Below are positions 36,051-48,629 of a stretch of DNA of 64,000 bases, one piece after another (the first letter of the stretch is position 1; the number at the start of each line of letters is the position of its first letter). Source of the DNA: Prinsepia uniflora (Eukaryota; Streptophyta; Magnoliopsida; Rosales; Rosaceae); contig CM064871.1 in NCBI GenBank assembly GCA_032719365.1, forward strand, positions 24,649,566 through 24,713,565, read 5' to 3'. Under the pieces are notes generated by a model. That model made no database searches and had not been told where the DNA came from. It saw only the letters and a list, made by a program, of their open reading frames with translations. A program made the translations under genes and the position numbers.

Positions 36051-36441
36051 GACAACCAAATGAGCTTGACAGCTGTGAAGAAAACGGGAAAAAAATCCGA
36101 GGAAACCCCACATAAGCTTGACAATTGTGAAGAGTAAAAATGCAAAATTGTTGTTCTCAATAAACAAAAACGGAAAAATGGAGGGAAAAAACCGTCAATC
36201 AGATGCTAAATGGGCATTAGCGAAAATTAACTTCATTGAATAGTGCCATCACTTTAGGAGTTTTAATATATGTATAATATTCGAAGATTATATATGAGTC
36301 TAAATTGTCCAATTTATAATATACTCATGACTCTTTGTTTTTGATAGCGAATTCATTTTTGTTTTGAATTTTAGCCTTTCAACTTTTTTTTTTTGGTATG
36401 CGTTAACAAATTGGACAGGAAAAAAAAGCCGTTACGATCAA

Positions 36442-37607
36442 GGATTGAAATATCGATATCGATGGATATATCGCTAGTCAAATTTACGGATATCTCGCTC
36501 CAAATATCGATATCGATATCGTTTACGGTCAACAAAAATTACGGAAATTCGATCTAAAAGTTGGAAGTTTGGAATGCAACTTTAGAAAAAAACTTAAGTA
36601 CCCAATGAAGGTTATATAAGACTAATAAAAACTATAAAATGATTTTGATATAATAAATATATGGTGAATAATATGATACAATAGGGTTCTGCCAATGACT
36701 AGTAATATAAAAATATAAACATAAACATAAATTGAAATGAATTACTATAATTGAATGTTAATATAATTAAAAACATAACAGTAAGCATAAAAAAATTGAA
36801 TTGAAGAAAAATTATAAAATGAGTAAATATATTTAAAATTGGAAAAAAAGAATAAAAAAAAACAGAGTTAATCTTTGTTCAAAAATTGGAAATGATTGAT
36901 ATATTTAAAATGGGAAAGGATTGATATATTTAAAATTGGAAAAATGAAAAATATAGTTCAAAATAAAGAATAAATAAAATAGGGAGAATAAATGAAAAAA
37001 AAATTCAAAATAGGGAGTAACTCATGCCCATTGGAATAGAATGGAGGATCGCTAAAAGTAAGAAATAATTATTTTTCTGCTAGTTAGAAAAATTTTTGTT
37101 GCTGGAATATAAAATGATGGGATAGTACAAATATGTACCACAACACCATGATGGTACAACTGAGAATGAATGGAAAAAAAAAGAAGCAGCATGAACGTAA
37201 GGGGGTCAAACATTAGTGGGTGTGCAACTCCTTTAATGAACCAAACCAACTCAACTAGGAAGCCCAGTTATAAACTTAAGTAAGCAAATAATATATAAAG
37301 CAAACGTACGAACTGAAAAACAATCTTCTTCCTCCTCGCGTGGGTCTGCAATTCGGATTTTTTTACCCGCGCGACATGACCCGACTGTAACTCCATCGTT
37401 TTACGTCCGATTTTCATGAAATTTATTCATATTTCGATCGTTTTAATGAAATAAAGATATCGATGGGCTTAATCAAGGAAAAATGTCGATATTTCGCTCA
37501 ATTTCCTCCCCCCCCCCCATCCCCCCACAAAACCCTCTTACCTGTCGTCGGCCAATTTTGACGATATATCGTCGATATATCGGCCATATCGGTCGATATT
37601 TCAATCC
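36442..37607. mobile_element. TIR element rich in ATCGAT, only in duplication copy 1
   Basis: Bounded by inverted ends GGATTGAAATATCGA...TCGATATTTCAATCC, each continuing into further ATATCG-rich sequence. It is absent from the matching place in copy 2 (about 50440-50560). No transposase is encoded in 1.17 kb. The flanks do not show a clean target duplication and local sequence differs between copies, so exact excision or insertion history is unclear. It is probably a non-autonomous DNA transposon of unassigned superfamily. It contains a C9 run near 37508. Confidence 0.6.
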
Positions 37608-38387
37608 ATGCATTCATGAAGTTTCATTTTAATTGACGATTAATTTTAATCTTGTAATTGAAATAATTAGTTTACTTTATTTTATATAATTATTTTAAAG
37701 AAGGGAATTATATTCTATATAATGGTATTCATGACCTTTTCTTTAACAAAAATCAATTTAAGATTTTAAGACTTCTAATATAATGTGTGAAAAAAAAATA
37801 TTATTTAATTATAAATCACAATTAAAGCAATTCATTAAAAATTAAAATTCAATGGTTACAGTATACCGTCGGGATAGCACAATTGCCGACTAATACGCTG
37901 TGGTGTGTCAAGGGAGCCACGTCGCTCGTAGCTGCCACCTTGCGTGCAGGGAGTGATCAGACATCGGTACTCAAATGGTCAAATGCAAGCGAGTTGTGAG
38001 AGGCAGAGCAATAGATCTTGTGACCGATGCTTTATGGTCGACATTAATATTATAATTTTGTGATATCATTTCCTGTAATTATTGTAAGTTAAAGCTTTAT
38101 GGTCGACATTGGATCCACCTAGAGAGTAAAATTGATACTAACGTATATTTTTTCTACCGGCTATAAATCGCCACGTCAAATAATTATAAACAGTACATGG
38201 TTTAAATTGATACAAAGTATTGGTCTGACTAACTCACAATAATTTAGGATTCGAATTCCACCGACTCTCTCTTATAGTCATCAGAGGATATAAGAGGTGG
38301 TCCATAACCTAGTTTGGACCTCATGTTAAAACAAAAAATCATATCTACCGGGGGCAGATATAGTCTCATGTTCCGGTACAATACAAC

Positions 38388-38487
38388 CCACGTGGCCAAT
38401 TACCACGAGGAGGGAAAAGGGATGACGGGTGCCAAAATATACACCGTTCATGAGCTTTTGAACCTTTAGGGGCATTGCACTATAAAA
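38388..38487 (+). promoter_or_regulatory. ELIP promoter core: G-box, CCAAT and TATA box
   Basis: A palindromic G-box, CCACGTGG, at 38388-38395 is immediately followed by CCAAT (38396-38400). TATAAAA is at 38481-38487, about 130 bp before the start codon, which leaves a leader of about 100 bases. G-boxes of this type are known targets of light-signalling bZIP factors such as HY5 in ELIP promoters. The same layout is kept upstream of the copy-2 pseudogene. Confidence 0.7.
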
Positions 38488-38617
38488 CCCCCCCTCAGGC
38501 ATACAAATTTAATACACAAGCACCAAGAATCAAGATCAATATTCAAACAAACACGGCCTTCACATTCAAGTCTTTTCTATCTCTTGGATCACTTTCTTGA
38601 GTTTTATTTATACAACA

Positions 38618-39300
38618 ATGGCAGCATCAGCTTCCATGCAATCACTTCTAGCTAGCTCAGTCGTTTATGGAGGAGCTGGATCCGGAAACAACAGATCAGC
38701 CAAAGTCAGCCTCCTTCTTCCTGCTAAATATGCACCCATTTCTCGTAGGTATCCTAGCATGAGGGTACGCTCCAAGGCTGAGGTAATTATTGACTCCTTT
38801 AATTTTAAGTTGATTCACCACCAGGGTCTAGTTAACTAATAACTAATCCTCATTAATTAACCATATGTTTGATTCCTTTATTTTCTATTTTCTATTTTTA
38901 GAACGGTGAGGAGGAACAATCATTTACAGTACCGTCTACTAAACGTAGTCCCAAAGTCAGCACAAAGTTTGCAGATGTGTTCGCATTCAGTGGGCCAGCC
39001 CCCGAGAGGATCAACGGCAGGCTTGCAATGGTGGGATTTGTTTCAGCTATAGCGGTGGAGCTATCCAAGGGTCAGGATGTGTTTGGTCAAATATCCGACG
39101 GTGGAGTGTCATTGTTCATTGGAACTAGTATTTTGCTATCAGTGGCTTCAGTGATCCCTCTATTCAAAGGGGTGAGCGTGGAGTCGCAATCTGATGGGAT
39201 TATGACTTCAGATGCTGAGCTTTGGAATGGAAGGTTGGCCATGTTGGGTATTGTAGCTTTGGCCTTTACGGAGTTTGTCAAGGGTGGAACCCTGGTTTAG
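38618..39300 (+). CDS. ELIP: Early light-induced protein, chloroplastic (ELIP)
   Basis: Two exons, 38618-38782 and 38902-39300, with a GT-AG intron in phase 0, encode 187 residues, the usual size for ELIPs. Residues 1 to about 50 are a Ser/Ala-rich plastid transit peptide ending near V-R-S-K-A-E. The mature part has three thylakoid helices: I at about 90-110 with the chlorophyll-binding motif ERINGRLAM (90-98), II at about 124-143, and III at about 158-180 with AELWNGRLAM (160-169). The C-terminus is FVKGGTLV. ELIPs bind pigment transiently in thylakoids and protect against photo-oxidation under high light, cold or desiccation. The start is fixed by the transit peptide and by conservation in copy 2. 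Frames and splice sites are intact and I judge it functional. Function is by family, not shown here. Confidence 0.95.
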
Positions 39301-39440
39301 GGCTTTAATCCTAATTACAGGTGCTTTCCGGGTTTAATTATTAATTAATTCCTTGTACAACACTCTCTAATTTGGGGTTTTAATCCTAATTACAGGTGTT
39401 TACCAGCTTTGATTATTAATTCCTTGTGCAACACCTCTCT
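39301..39440 (+). repeat. Tandem ~70-bp duplication in the ELIP 3' region
   Basis: Two diverged units share TTTAATCCTAATTACAGGTG, then TTATTAATTCCTTGT and CAACAC. The first begins at the stop codon, so both units probably lie in the 3' untranslated region. Confidence 0.7.
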
Positions 39441-40442
39441 CACATGTAACTAGTTAGTGCTTACAAATATCTGATATAAAAGAATGTTACATTTTTCTTA
39501 TGGAAGTTAATTAATGGTCACCATATATATATATATATATATCGCATGCATTGTGATGCCTAAAGGAAAAACTTTATTAAATAAGCACACGAACAAATTA
39601 AAGTGATGTCGACCAAGTAGCCCTCACAACAAATTACATGAAAGGAGGCAAAGATAACTCCAAACATCGTCATGATTCTTTTGCTACCAAAAAAAGGGTC
39701 ACGAAGTAGAGTTAGAAACTGTTGTTTCTTACCCGTTCGATGTCGTTGGAATATGTATATTTTGTTTGATGTGGTATGAATTGTTATAAAATTTAAAAAT
39801 TATGTTTCATTATAAAGTAGCATATGTATATATAATTACTATGAGTATTTATATATAGGTACACGATAAATATATATATATATACATATAATTATTAGAG
39901 AGCTATGTTTATGGATATATAGATATATACATGGTAGATGAAGATGTTAAAGAAAATCATAGACCAACATGTTATCGAGAGTACGTGGATAGTGATTTAT
40001 AATTTAGACCTAGTTCATCTTCCATTAATTGAAGAGAAAATAGTGATTATGATTAAGTAGGTGCCGAATCAAAACTATGAACATAAACTTGAATTTTATA
40101 TGAAGTAAAAACTCAAATATGATGCGTAATGAACAACCAATATTAATGATGTGCTCACTAAATCAGACCTGGGCACAAAAGGAAATGTAAATTGAACGCA
40201 CATCTATTGAACCATAGCTCTCCACAAATCCAATTTAACAACATAAAACCCACCAAAGCTAGTCTAGAAACAGCAACTGGAAGACTAAAAAAATAAAAAA
40301 TAAATCTTAAACTAATAAAGCAACACAACAAGAAATAAATATATGATATTCCCCAAGCCAACACATTTAAACCAACATATTCTACCGTATTTGGAAATTA
40401 CTTTTATGATGATCATTAAGAAAACATGCTTCAATAATTTCT
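39441..40442. other. AT-rich intergenic DNA downstream of ELIP
   Basis: Contains a TA microsatellite (39526-39542) and a second TA-rich stretch near 39860-39885. No coding frame, RNA gene or transposon end is recognised. Confidence 0.5.
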
Positions 40443-40459
40443 AATTAACTGAAGTTCTT
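40443..40459 (+). repeat. Left target-site duplication of the LINE
   Basis: The 17-bp sequence AATTAACTGAAGTTCTT is repeated without change at 46749-46765, defining both ends of the LINE insertion. Confidence 0.92.
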
Positions 40460-40577
40460 TTTTTTTTGATAAGTAAATAAATTCAATTAATCAGAACCGG
40501 AAAAGGTCCGGAAACCAACAACCAAAGCCAACCAAGGCATCACAGACAAAAGTCAAAAACGACCACAGGCCAAGAGA

Positions 40578-43500
40578 CTAGACATGAAAATCCCAAGCTA
40601 AAGCAATCCTACGATTAGCAACAGAATGAGAGAATTTAATAGAACACAACTTGGTCCTAACCATATCGATGATCTGCTTACGGATAACGAATGGGGGATT
40701 CCCTTCGGCTCCAAACACACGAGCATTCCGCTCTCTCCAAAGGCAATACACCGTGGCACCAAGCGCCACCTTATTGACCACCACACCAAAGGACTTCCCC
40801 CTCCACTGGGCCGAAATAGTCTCGATGAAAGAAGGCCAGGGAATCCTTAACCACGGGCATCCACAAATCGTCAAAATCGCCGACCAAATACCCTCACTAT
40901 ACGGACACTCAAAAAAGAGATGAGTATGAGACTCCACCACAGCATTACAGAGAACACAGAGAAGACTTTGACGGTTAGCAAATCTCCCAATCCGGTCAAA
41001 AGTCAAAAGGCGATGACGGATAGCCAGCCATAGAACAAAACTAGCTCTAGGAATAGAATAAGAAAACCAGACCAGATTAGCCCAACCGACCACAGGATTA
41101 ACATCCCTACAAGCATCCCAAAGAGAAGAGGCCGAATAGACTCCAAGAGCAGAAGGCGTCCAAATAGCAGAATCATCTCTCGAAGGACAAGGGGAGAGAC
41201 TGAGAGAAGCCGCTTGAATAGAGAGAAGATTAACATTGAGAGCAAAAGGCCATCTCCAGCCCCCAGAATCATTCAGCACCTCGCAGAGCCGAGAATTAAT
41301 GCCAAGACCCGAAATGGAAGGCAAAGCATCCCCCCCAACGATCAAGCAGCGGACCTAGGGAGCACCAATTATCCCACCAAGTAAAAATAGATTTCCCATT
41401 ACCCACAACAGAAAAGATAAAAGGTTTAACCACATTCCGTATTTTGAGAAATCTTCTCCAGTTCCAAGAACAGCTAGAAGACGGGGAGATAGCCCAGAAG
41501 CTTCTATCCTTAAGAAAATAAGCTTTAATCCAATCAGACCACAGGTTGCCCTCAGCATCAGAGAAAAGGAACCAAATATACCGAGCCATTAGCACCCAAT
41601 TCCAGGTACACAAAGATTTAATGCCGAGCCCACCCTCCCTAAAAGGCTTACAAACATCATCCCACGAAACCTTAGCACAATAGGAGCCAGCAACCTTCCC
41701 AGACCAAAGGAACCGCCGCAACAACAGCTCAATGCTACGCAGGACACTCTTAGGAAGAAACAGATGAGATGCCCAATAAACCTGCAAGGAGCACAACACA
41801 GCTTTTATAATCACCAGGCGGCCAACAAAGGAAAGGTGACGATGTTCCCAAGAGCCAATTCTCCTCACTACTTTCTCCACCAAAGGAGCACAATCCAAAG
41901 CGGAGAGTTTGGAAGTAATAAGAGGAATACCCAGATATCTCATGGGAAGGGAACCAATATTAAGCCCAGTAAGCTCCCGCAAGAGAGCTGAAGTATCATG
42001 ATCAACACCAGCCACAAACAAATTGCTCTTCTCCAAATTGATGCACAATCCGGACTGAGTAGCAAACCAATCAATCACATGCAAAAGAATCGACAGGGAA
42101 TACCTATCACCATGGGAGAAGACAATGAGATCATCAGCAAAGGCAAGATGGGATAACCGAGTTTTATCGCATCTCCAATGGTATCTAAACCTAGGAGCAG
42201 CAGAAATGGCGCTGATGAAGGAAGATGAAAGGATCTCCATGGCCATAACAAAAAGATATGGGGAAAGAGGATCCCCTTGTCTAAGCCCCCGTTTACCAGG
42301 AAAGTACCCTTCAAGTTCACCATTAACCGCGACAGAAAACCAAGTGGATGAAATACAACCTCTAATCCAAGCAATCATCTGAGGATGAATATTAAAGGCA
42401 ACCAAAGCCCTGAATAAGAAATCCCACTCCATGGAATCATAGGCCTTTTTAATGTCAACTTTGATGGCACATCGAGGAGGACCCGAATTCAGATGGTACC
42501 CCTTAAAAAGCTCCTGCACAAGTAAAATGTTGTCCCCAATACGCCGACCACCAATGAAAGCAGATTGGGAGCAGCTAATAACAGCAGGAAGCACACTTTT
42601 CAAACGGTTAGCTAACAGTTTAGAGATAATCTTATAAACGGTATTACAGCAAGATATAGGTCTGAAATCTCCCATAGAAGACGGATTAGGAACTTTGGGG
42701 ATCAAAGTTAAAATAGTAGCGTTCATCTCCCCCAAGAGAGAGCAAGAAGAAAAAAATTCACGAACAGCAAGGATAACATGCTTACCCACAATGTCCCAGC
42801 ATCGTTGGAAGAAGAAGGCATTGAAGCCATCAGGCCCAGGCGCCTTATTGGGCTTCAACATAAAACACACATCCCGGATATCATCATCACTAAAGTCAAG
42901 ACCCAATCCACAAGACATATCCTCAGGAACCTGATGAACTCGACCAAAGCCAGACGCATGACCACTGTCGATCCGAGAAGTACCAAACAACCCTTGGAAA
43001 TAAGAAACAGCTTCCAACTTAATCTCGGCAGGATCATAAGTCACAACCCCATCCGCCCGACAGATGGAGGAGATATTGTTACGATTGGCCCTCTTTTTAA
43101 TAACTTTGTGGAAATAAGCCGAATTAAGATCACCCTGCAAGTTCCAATTAATTCTAGATTTTTGCCTAGCCAAGCACACCTCACGGTCCAAAGCCTCCAC
43201 AAAATCCTTCCTCAATCTTCCCTCCAGAACAACAAGGGCAGGATCAGAAGGAGCCGCAGCCAGACGTACTTGGCAGTCATCAAGATCAGCTTTAGCAACC
43301 TCCACAGCGTGGGAAACATTCGCCAGAGGCCGAGCATTCAGACTCTTGAGCTCCATTTTAACAATCTTCAACCTGCGAACCAAACGAAATTGATGGCTAC
43401 CCCTGATAAAAGTATTGAAAGCACGCGCCACAATGGACCTGAAATGCTCGTGATCAGCCAAGAAGTTGAAAATTTTGAAAGGTGTCCGCCGCCGAGGGGA

Positions 43501-44214
43501 TTGAAGGCCCATATCCAAAATGCCAGGGCAATGATCAGAGGAACCAGGAGGAAGGAAAGCAGCAGAGCTACGAGGGAACAACAAGAACCAACCCTCATTA
43601 ACCATGATCCGATCCAACTTACGTTGAATTAAGTCACCAGAAAACTGTTGATTACACCAAGTGAGGAACCTGCCAGAGAATCTAACATCATCCAACCCAC
43701 AATCCCTACAACAATCACTCAAATCTGCCATAGGCAACTGACGAGGAGGAGAACCCAACGACTCATTAGCAAACCTGACAGAGTTAAAATCCCCCATAAC
43801 AGTCCACGGAAGATCACCAACAATAAGAGAAAAGTCACCCAAATCAGCCCAAAGGGCACGACGATCACAAACATCATTATGACCATAAACAATAGAGACA
43901 AAAAAATTCAGCCCCAAATTAAGCAACTGAACACGACAGTGGATAGCTTGGGCCGACTTCCTCACAACACAAACATTCATACAAACCGGATTCCAACCCA
44001 CTAGAATACGACAATTAGAATGACAACCACCATTATCAATGACATCCCACCCAGGGAAAACACTAGCAGAAATACAAGCAAGACTTCTGCCCTTAATTCT
44101 AGTCTCAATAATTCCCAAGAAACTTAAATTACATCTCGCAACAAAACTCCTGACCTCAAGATGCTTGGACTTAACGTTGAGGCCCCTAACATTCCAAACT
44201 GCAAAATTAATCAT
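40578..44214 (-). pseudogene. LINE ORF2: endonuclease-reverse transcriptase, one frameshift
   Basis: The natural start is the ATG at 44214 (M-I-N-F-A-V-W-N-V-R-G). Domains in order: apurinic-like endonuclease with GDFNSVRF (near 43785) and SDHCPGILD (near 43530); reverse transcriptase with VDIKKAYDSMEW (near 42440), GLRQGDPLSPYLF (near 42280) and the catalytic FADD (42141-42130); C-terminal zf-RVT region ending in AWDFHV and TAG at 40578. A single extra base in a run of seven G (41330-41336, minus strand) breaks the frame between RT and zf-RVT; with six G the two halves read through. It would nick target DNA and copy its own RNA at the site. This could be a real mutation or a homopolymer error in the assembly. 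Confidence 0.9.
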
Positions 44215-46099
44215 CAGAAGATTTAGGAATACGTACCCTGGATAAAATCCCACCACGAGAAGCTTTAGATTTTCTCTTTGCCTTGTTCTTTTTTTTTTCT
44301 TCTCCACAAGACCAGATTGAGATCCAGTAACAACTATGCTCCCGTCAGGCAACACCTGATCCCCAAGCTCAAGAAGGGAAGAGCCCATAGCCACCGATTC
44401 CCCGTCAGACTCAGAAACCGAATTTCCCAAGGACAGGAACGAGTTAGAAATTGGGACCGGAACAGTGGATTGGAGGACCATGGGACTACTAGTAGCAGGC
44501 ACCACTCGAGTAGGAGATGGTGAGGGAGGAATGCAAGAACGCCCAACCGAGCCAGCTAGGGGTAAATGAGCATCATTGAGACCAATAGCAGCCGGAACTA
44601 ACAACTCAAAAGGACCCTGGTTACCAATACCAATATTAGACAGCGCACCACAATGCAAGTCACCATTAATCGGCAGAGTAGGGGGGGAGCTCGAAACAAT
44701 AGGAGCATTAGGAGCCAAAGGACGCGAAGGGCACGCCGGCTCAAGGTGCCCGAAGGTTTTGCAACAAGAGCACACCAAAGGTTTCCCTTGATACTCAACA
44801 AGAATTTCCACAGAATGGCCAGACTCCTCACCATCCTGACAGTGAAGAGCTAAATCAAAAGACTCAATAAGAGGGAGATTTGCGTCCACCTCCACACAAA
44901 TTCGCATAAACGAAAGGCGTTTCTTCTGCAAAGTCAAAGCATCCACATGTAATGGCTTACCCACTGCGCTAGCAACATGACAAAATCCATCATAGTTCCA
45001 ATGTTCCAAAGGGACATTAAAAAACTTCACCCATATTGGAACCTTCGTATGCACTTCCTTAGAAAGAACCATACCCGGCTTCCACCTGGAAAGAAAGATC
45101 ATACGCCCTGATAAGTGCCACGGGCCACCCTCAAGGACCCTAATGCAAGAGTCACAATCACGGAACCTGAAGAAAAAGAACCCACGGTCATTTGACAGAA
45201 CCTCCTCAAGACCTCTATTACCCCAGATTTTCTTCGCCAAAATATTCACAGCAGAAAAAAGGTAAGCTTTTCTTATCCACAAAGTACCCAACAAGACAAC
45301 ACTCTCATTCCTTAGCCGCCACGATAGCGGCATCCAAAGGAGGAGAAACAGTCAACCGCCCACCAACAAATTGTGGTTTCCGATAAGCAAGACTAGCCCC
45401 CGAACCACTCACGGGACCACCCGAACTAACCACTTTGCTAAACGAGCCTTTGGAAAGATGGCCAGGGCCAGCAACACCAGCAGGAACAGAGGCAACAACA
45501 TCACTCAATGCCACTGTATCCAGAGTACCACAACCCTGCACAGAGGCCCCAAGACGAACCAGTGGAGGTGGCACAACCGGCACCACACCTGCAGGAACAG
45601 AAGGAACAGTCTCACGGTCCGACAACACCGATGGCGCCACCTGCGCGATCGACAACATCTCCACAGACCGAGACAACACAGATGCAGTATCAGCAGAGCA
45701 ACCAGAAGAATTCCCTGCACAAGAAACAGAGACCGGAACCAAGTCCGACACCCTCGCCGGCGCCACCTGCGCGGCAGCCGAATCAACCACAGAAGGAACA
45801 GAAGGGCCACCCGACGTTCCCTCCACCGAGTTGAGAAAAATAGCACTCAGGATCTTGCCATCGACTAGGCGAGACCCATACCTCACACCACACAAGGCAG
45901 GGGAGGAGATCAGGGAAGGGGCGGAAACCAAGGGAGGCGGTAAAGGCTCGGATGACCCGCCCACAACCAAGGAGCGAGTGGGGGAGCTAGGACGGGAACT
46001 AAGAAACTCAGAGGAGGGAGGGATGGGGATGGAAGGGGGAGGAGACGACATTGAAAAATCAGGGGCAAGGAAAAGATTGAATTGACGAGCAAACCCCAA
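44207..46099 (-). pseudogene. LINE ORF1: DUF4283 / CCHC RNA-binding protein, frameshifted
   Basis: The N-terminal part (46099-45305) is Ser/Pro-rich and breaks at 45305 just before the DUF4283 domain, which continues in another frame from about 45320. A zinc knuckle, C-x2-C-x4-H-x4-C, lies near 44775-44733. Further on, an A10 run (plus-strand T, 44289-44298) throws the frame into ORF2, creating an artificial 1345-codon ORF1-ORF2 fusion. In the alternative frame after the run the protein ends R-G-G-I-L-S-R-V-R-I-P-K-S-S-D-D and stops at 44207, with the stop overlapping the ORF2 start (GATGATTAA). That is a typical plant LINE ORF1 end. The protein is expected to coat LINE RNA. Confidence 0.85.
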
Positions 46100-46419
46100 G
46101 GGTTCACAGAACCCCCGACATCGCCGAAGGAAGGCAAATAGGGGGAAAAAACGAAGGATCCAGAAGACTAAGAGAACAAGAAAAAAGGAAAGGGGTGGGA
46201 GGCAAACCCAAACAGCAAAACTCGGAAGGAGTTAACAGAACCCCCCACTACGTCGAAGACCAGACACCAGGAAGAAAAAGAAAGTCAGAAACCAAACCTG
46301 AACCAAAGGAAAGGAGGGGGAAGGAAGGAGGAGGAGCCGACCCAAAGCAAGCAGGGAAGCAGGCCAGATCGGAGAAGACCGGAAAGGCCTACAGAAACTC
46401 CGACATCGCCCGTCGCAAC

Positions 46420-46540
46420 ACCAGCAACGCCCGACGCACAAGCGCCCGTCGCACAAAACGCCCGTCGGCCCTCGCACAAACACCCGATGCCCGTCGCACA
46501 AACGCCCGTCGCCCGTCGCACTCACCCGTCGCCCGTCGCT
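46420..46540 (-). repeat. Short CGCCCGTCGCACAAA-type repeat in the LINE 5' region
   Basis: About eight irregular units of 10-16 bp built from GCCCGTCGCACAAA lie upstream of ORF1 (the 5' untranslated region of the LINE runs from 46748 to 46100). Such GC-rich 5' repeats are common in LINE promoters; a promoter role here is inference only. Confidence 0.6.
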
Positions 46541-46748
46541 TCAGAGATTATTTTTCCAATCTAAAGGCGTTATTGGGAGCCAGTTTTCTTTCTTCATCTG
46601 GCCGAAGAAGTAATTTACTTTCTCCCTTATTCCTTATTCAATGGCTCTCTTCTTTAATTAGAAAAAAACTTTCTAGGTGGGGTTTTCCTCTCCCTGATCT
46701 CACACTCGGATTTTCTCCTTCGATCGATTCCACCACTGCTCATGCTTC

Positions 46749-46765
46749 AATTAACTGAAGTTCTT
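46749..46765 (+). repeat. Right target-site duplication of the LINE
   Basis: Second copy of AATTAACTGAAGTTCTT; marks the 5' end of the LINE. Confidence 0.92.
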
Positions 46766-48296
46766 CAACAATACTAGTATTATGATTGTTAATGCTAAAA
46801 AGTAACATTTTAACATATTAATATATCAGCAGATATAAATTATTGGGGGTAAAAAAAAGTTATCTAAATCTGGGATTTGTTTATCTTGTTAAAAAAAAAG
46901 GTTTTCCAAATGGGGTAATGTACAAATAATTTGTTAAAATTATATAGCATTATAGATAGATTATAACTTCATATGTACCAAGGACAAGTGATTGCTCTTC
47001 TAAAGCTTGTGTTGAAGTGATGAATCCAAAGACATCTTGCAATTCAAGATATTTGTATAGTTTCCTTATTAAAATGTATTAAAAATATAGATGAATATGA
47101 AATGTTTTTAAATGATATTTTGTAATCACAATTAGAATGTTACCTGTGAGAATGTCAGTTTTATCTATGAGAGAGAAGAAATATTTGTAGTCAAACAAGT
47201 AAAAACAATGGCGAGAGATATGCTAGGAATAATTCCTGAAACTCTGGAGAAAATTGTTCTTATGTTGAATAAAACTACTGAGTTATGTGGGACAATTTTG
47301 TATGATGTTTTACCCTCTTTCATACGAAAGTTGGTAATATATATCATAGATATTCCCAAGTTTCACTTTAGGTGCTATAAACGCATAATCTGATTTTTTA
47401 GTACTTGCTTCTATTGCATCTTTTTGTGATATTAGAAGGACAAAAAAGAAAAACAAATGGAATAGTTAATGAAATGATTAAGATTGGAAATTATAAATTT
47501 ACATATTAAATAAAATAAATAATCAATGATGTTATTTATAAATAAAATAAGTATGGCCGGAAATCAAAAGTTGTCATGTTCTTTTACCATTTCATCCAAT
47601 AAAATGCAATGTAGGCTAGTGTCACTTGATTTTGGTTTCCTTATTCTACACACACGTATCCTCTATCTGCTCAGTCTAATAAAAGGTTCAAAAAATTTTA
47701 AGTTGTGTATTGGAATAACATCAATTCTGGTATAAACCTGATTTAGAATATGTCAATCATAATAATTAAAAGAAAATAATGACAAAAGTAGCATTCCCTA
47801 AGAATGATTAATATTTAAATGCGCATCACAACGCTAAACAAAAGAACATCTAAAGAGTGAAATTGGATGACCAATTTGTGAAAGAAATGAATAAATAAAA
47901 TGAAAGAGATAAATCAATAACAATATTCATTGTAAAACATAATGTATGTGCATGGTTTGCTGCAGGCTTCAGGCTTAAGCTATTTCCTATTTTGAAGCAC
48001 CGAAATCGGAGGATTAGCAGATACAAATTAAGCCAATTCATGATGTTGAAATCAGAATAATCCATTAAAATTTTGAAAGAGAACTCTGAATATATTTCTA
48101 GCTTAGAGCTATCAATCAACAAAAGTAAATCAACCAAGAGACGACTAGAAAACAATGATTGAAATTCCACTAGGCGATGAAAATCCAATATTTGAAGATT
48201 CAAAGGAAATATCATTAAGTAATTTTTGCATGAACCATAACAGTAATCAAAAGAAAAAAAAACCCAATAAGTGTCAAAAGGTAATAACTTCAATAG
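46766..48296. other. AT-rich intergenic DNA
   Basis: No convincing gene. A 161-codon minus-strand frame (48335-47850) is rich in F, L and S, as expected from T-rich non-coding or intronic DNA, and crosses the start of the duplication. A 61-codon plus frame at 47208 has no known motif. If the minus-strand leader seen in both duplication units is real, this stretch could be intron or downstream DNA of that gene. Confidence 0.4.
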
Positions 48297-48629
48297 ACTA
48301 TCCATCCAAAACATCACAAAAATGTAAAACAACACATTAAATAACCATTCATTTAATTATAAGAAAATTATATAATAACAAACAACTAAACTGACATATT
48401 GCCAAGCGAAAGCCTATTAAGTGAGCAACATCAGATAATTTGTAAGATGATCCATCTTTATTATGAGGTAGGATAAAACAGAAGATAACTGGAGTAAAAC
48501 AATACGAAAACAGCACCAAATAACCAACACATTAAAAACTAATGTGACTAAGGAAGCAGTAGCAACCAGAATGAAAAAAAAAAAATGAAAGCTAGATTTA
48601 ACATGTGAAGGAAAGCTTGTTGATTGAAG

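Larger units (their letters stand above)
35154..39266 (+). repeat. ELIP segmental duplication, copy 1
   Basis: Aligns by eye with 48297-52199 in direct orientation, apart from one large insertion in each copy (36442-37607 here, 48630-49463 there). It holds upstream AT-rich DNA, a shared leader-like minus-strand segment, the promoter and the ELIP gene. The right limit is where copy 2 joins copia sequence. Confidence 0.88.
40460..46748 (-). mobile_element. L1-type LINE, near full length
   Basis: A non-LTR retrotransposon of 6.29 kb on the minus strand, bounded by a perfect 17-bp target duplication. Its 3' end has a short A tail (T run 40458-40467 on the plus strand). ORF1 (DUF4283 and CCHC knuckle) and ORF2 (endonuclease, reverse transcriptase, zf-RVT) are both present. 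Three small indels shift frames (near 45305, in the A10 run at 44289-44298, and in the G7 run at 41330-41336), so this copy would not make normal proteins as read. The clean duplication and long open frames point to a fairly recent insertion. Confidence 0.93.

Noticed and set aside
38902..39300. ELIP as a single-exon gene starting at the internal Met near 38977
   Set aside because: The upstream exon supplies a clear transit peptide, the GT-AG junction is in phase, and the arrangement is kept in copy 2.
42778..46085. Several plus-strand frames of 100-284 codons across the LINE
   Set aside because: They are mirror frames of LINE ORF1 and ORF2, which have clear domain matches on the minus strand.
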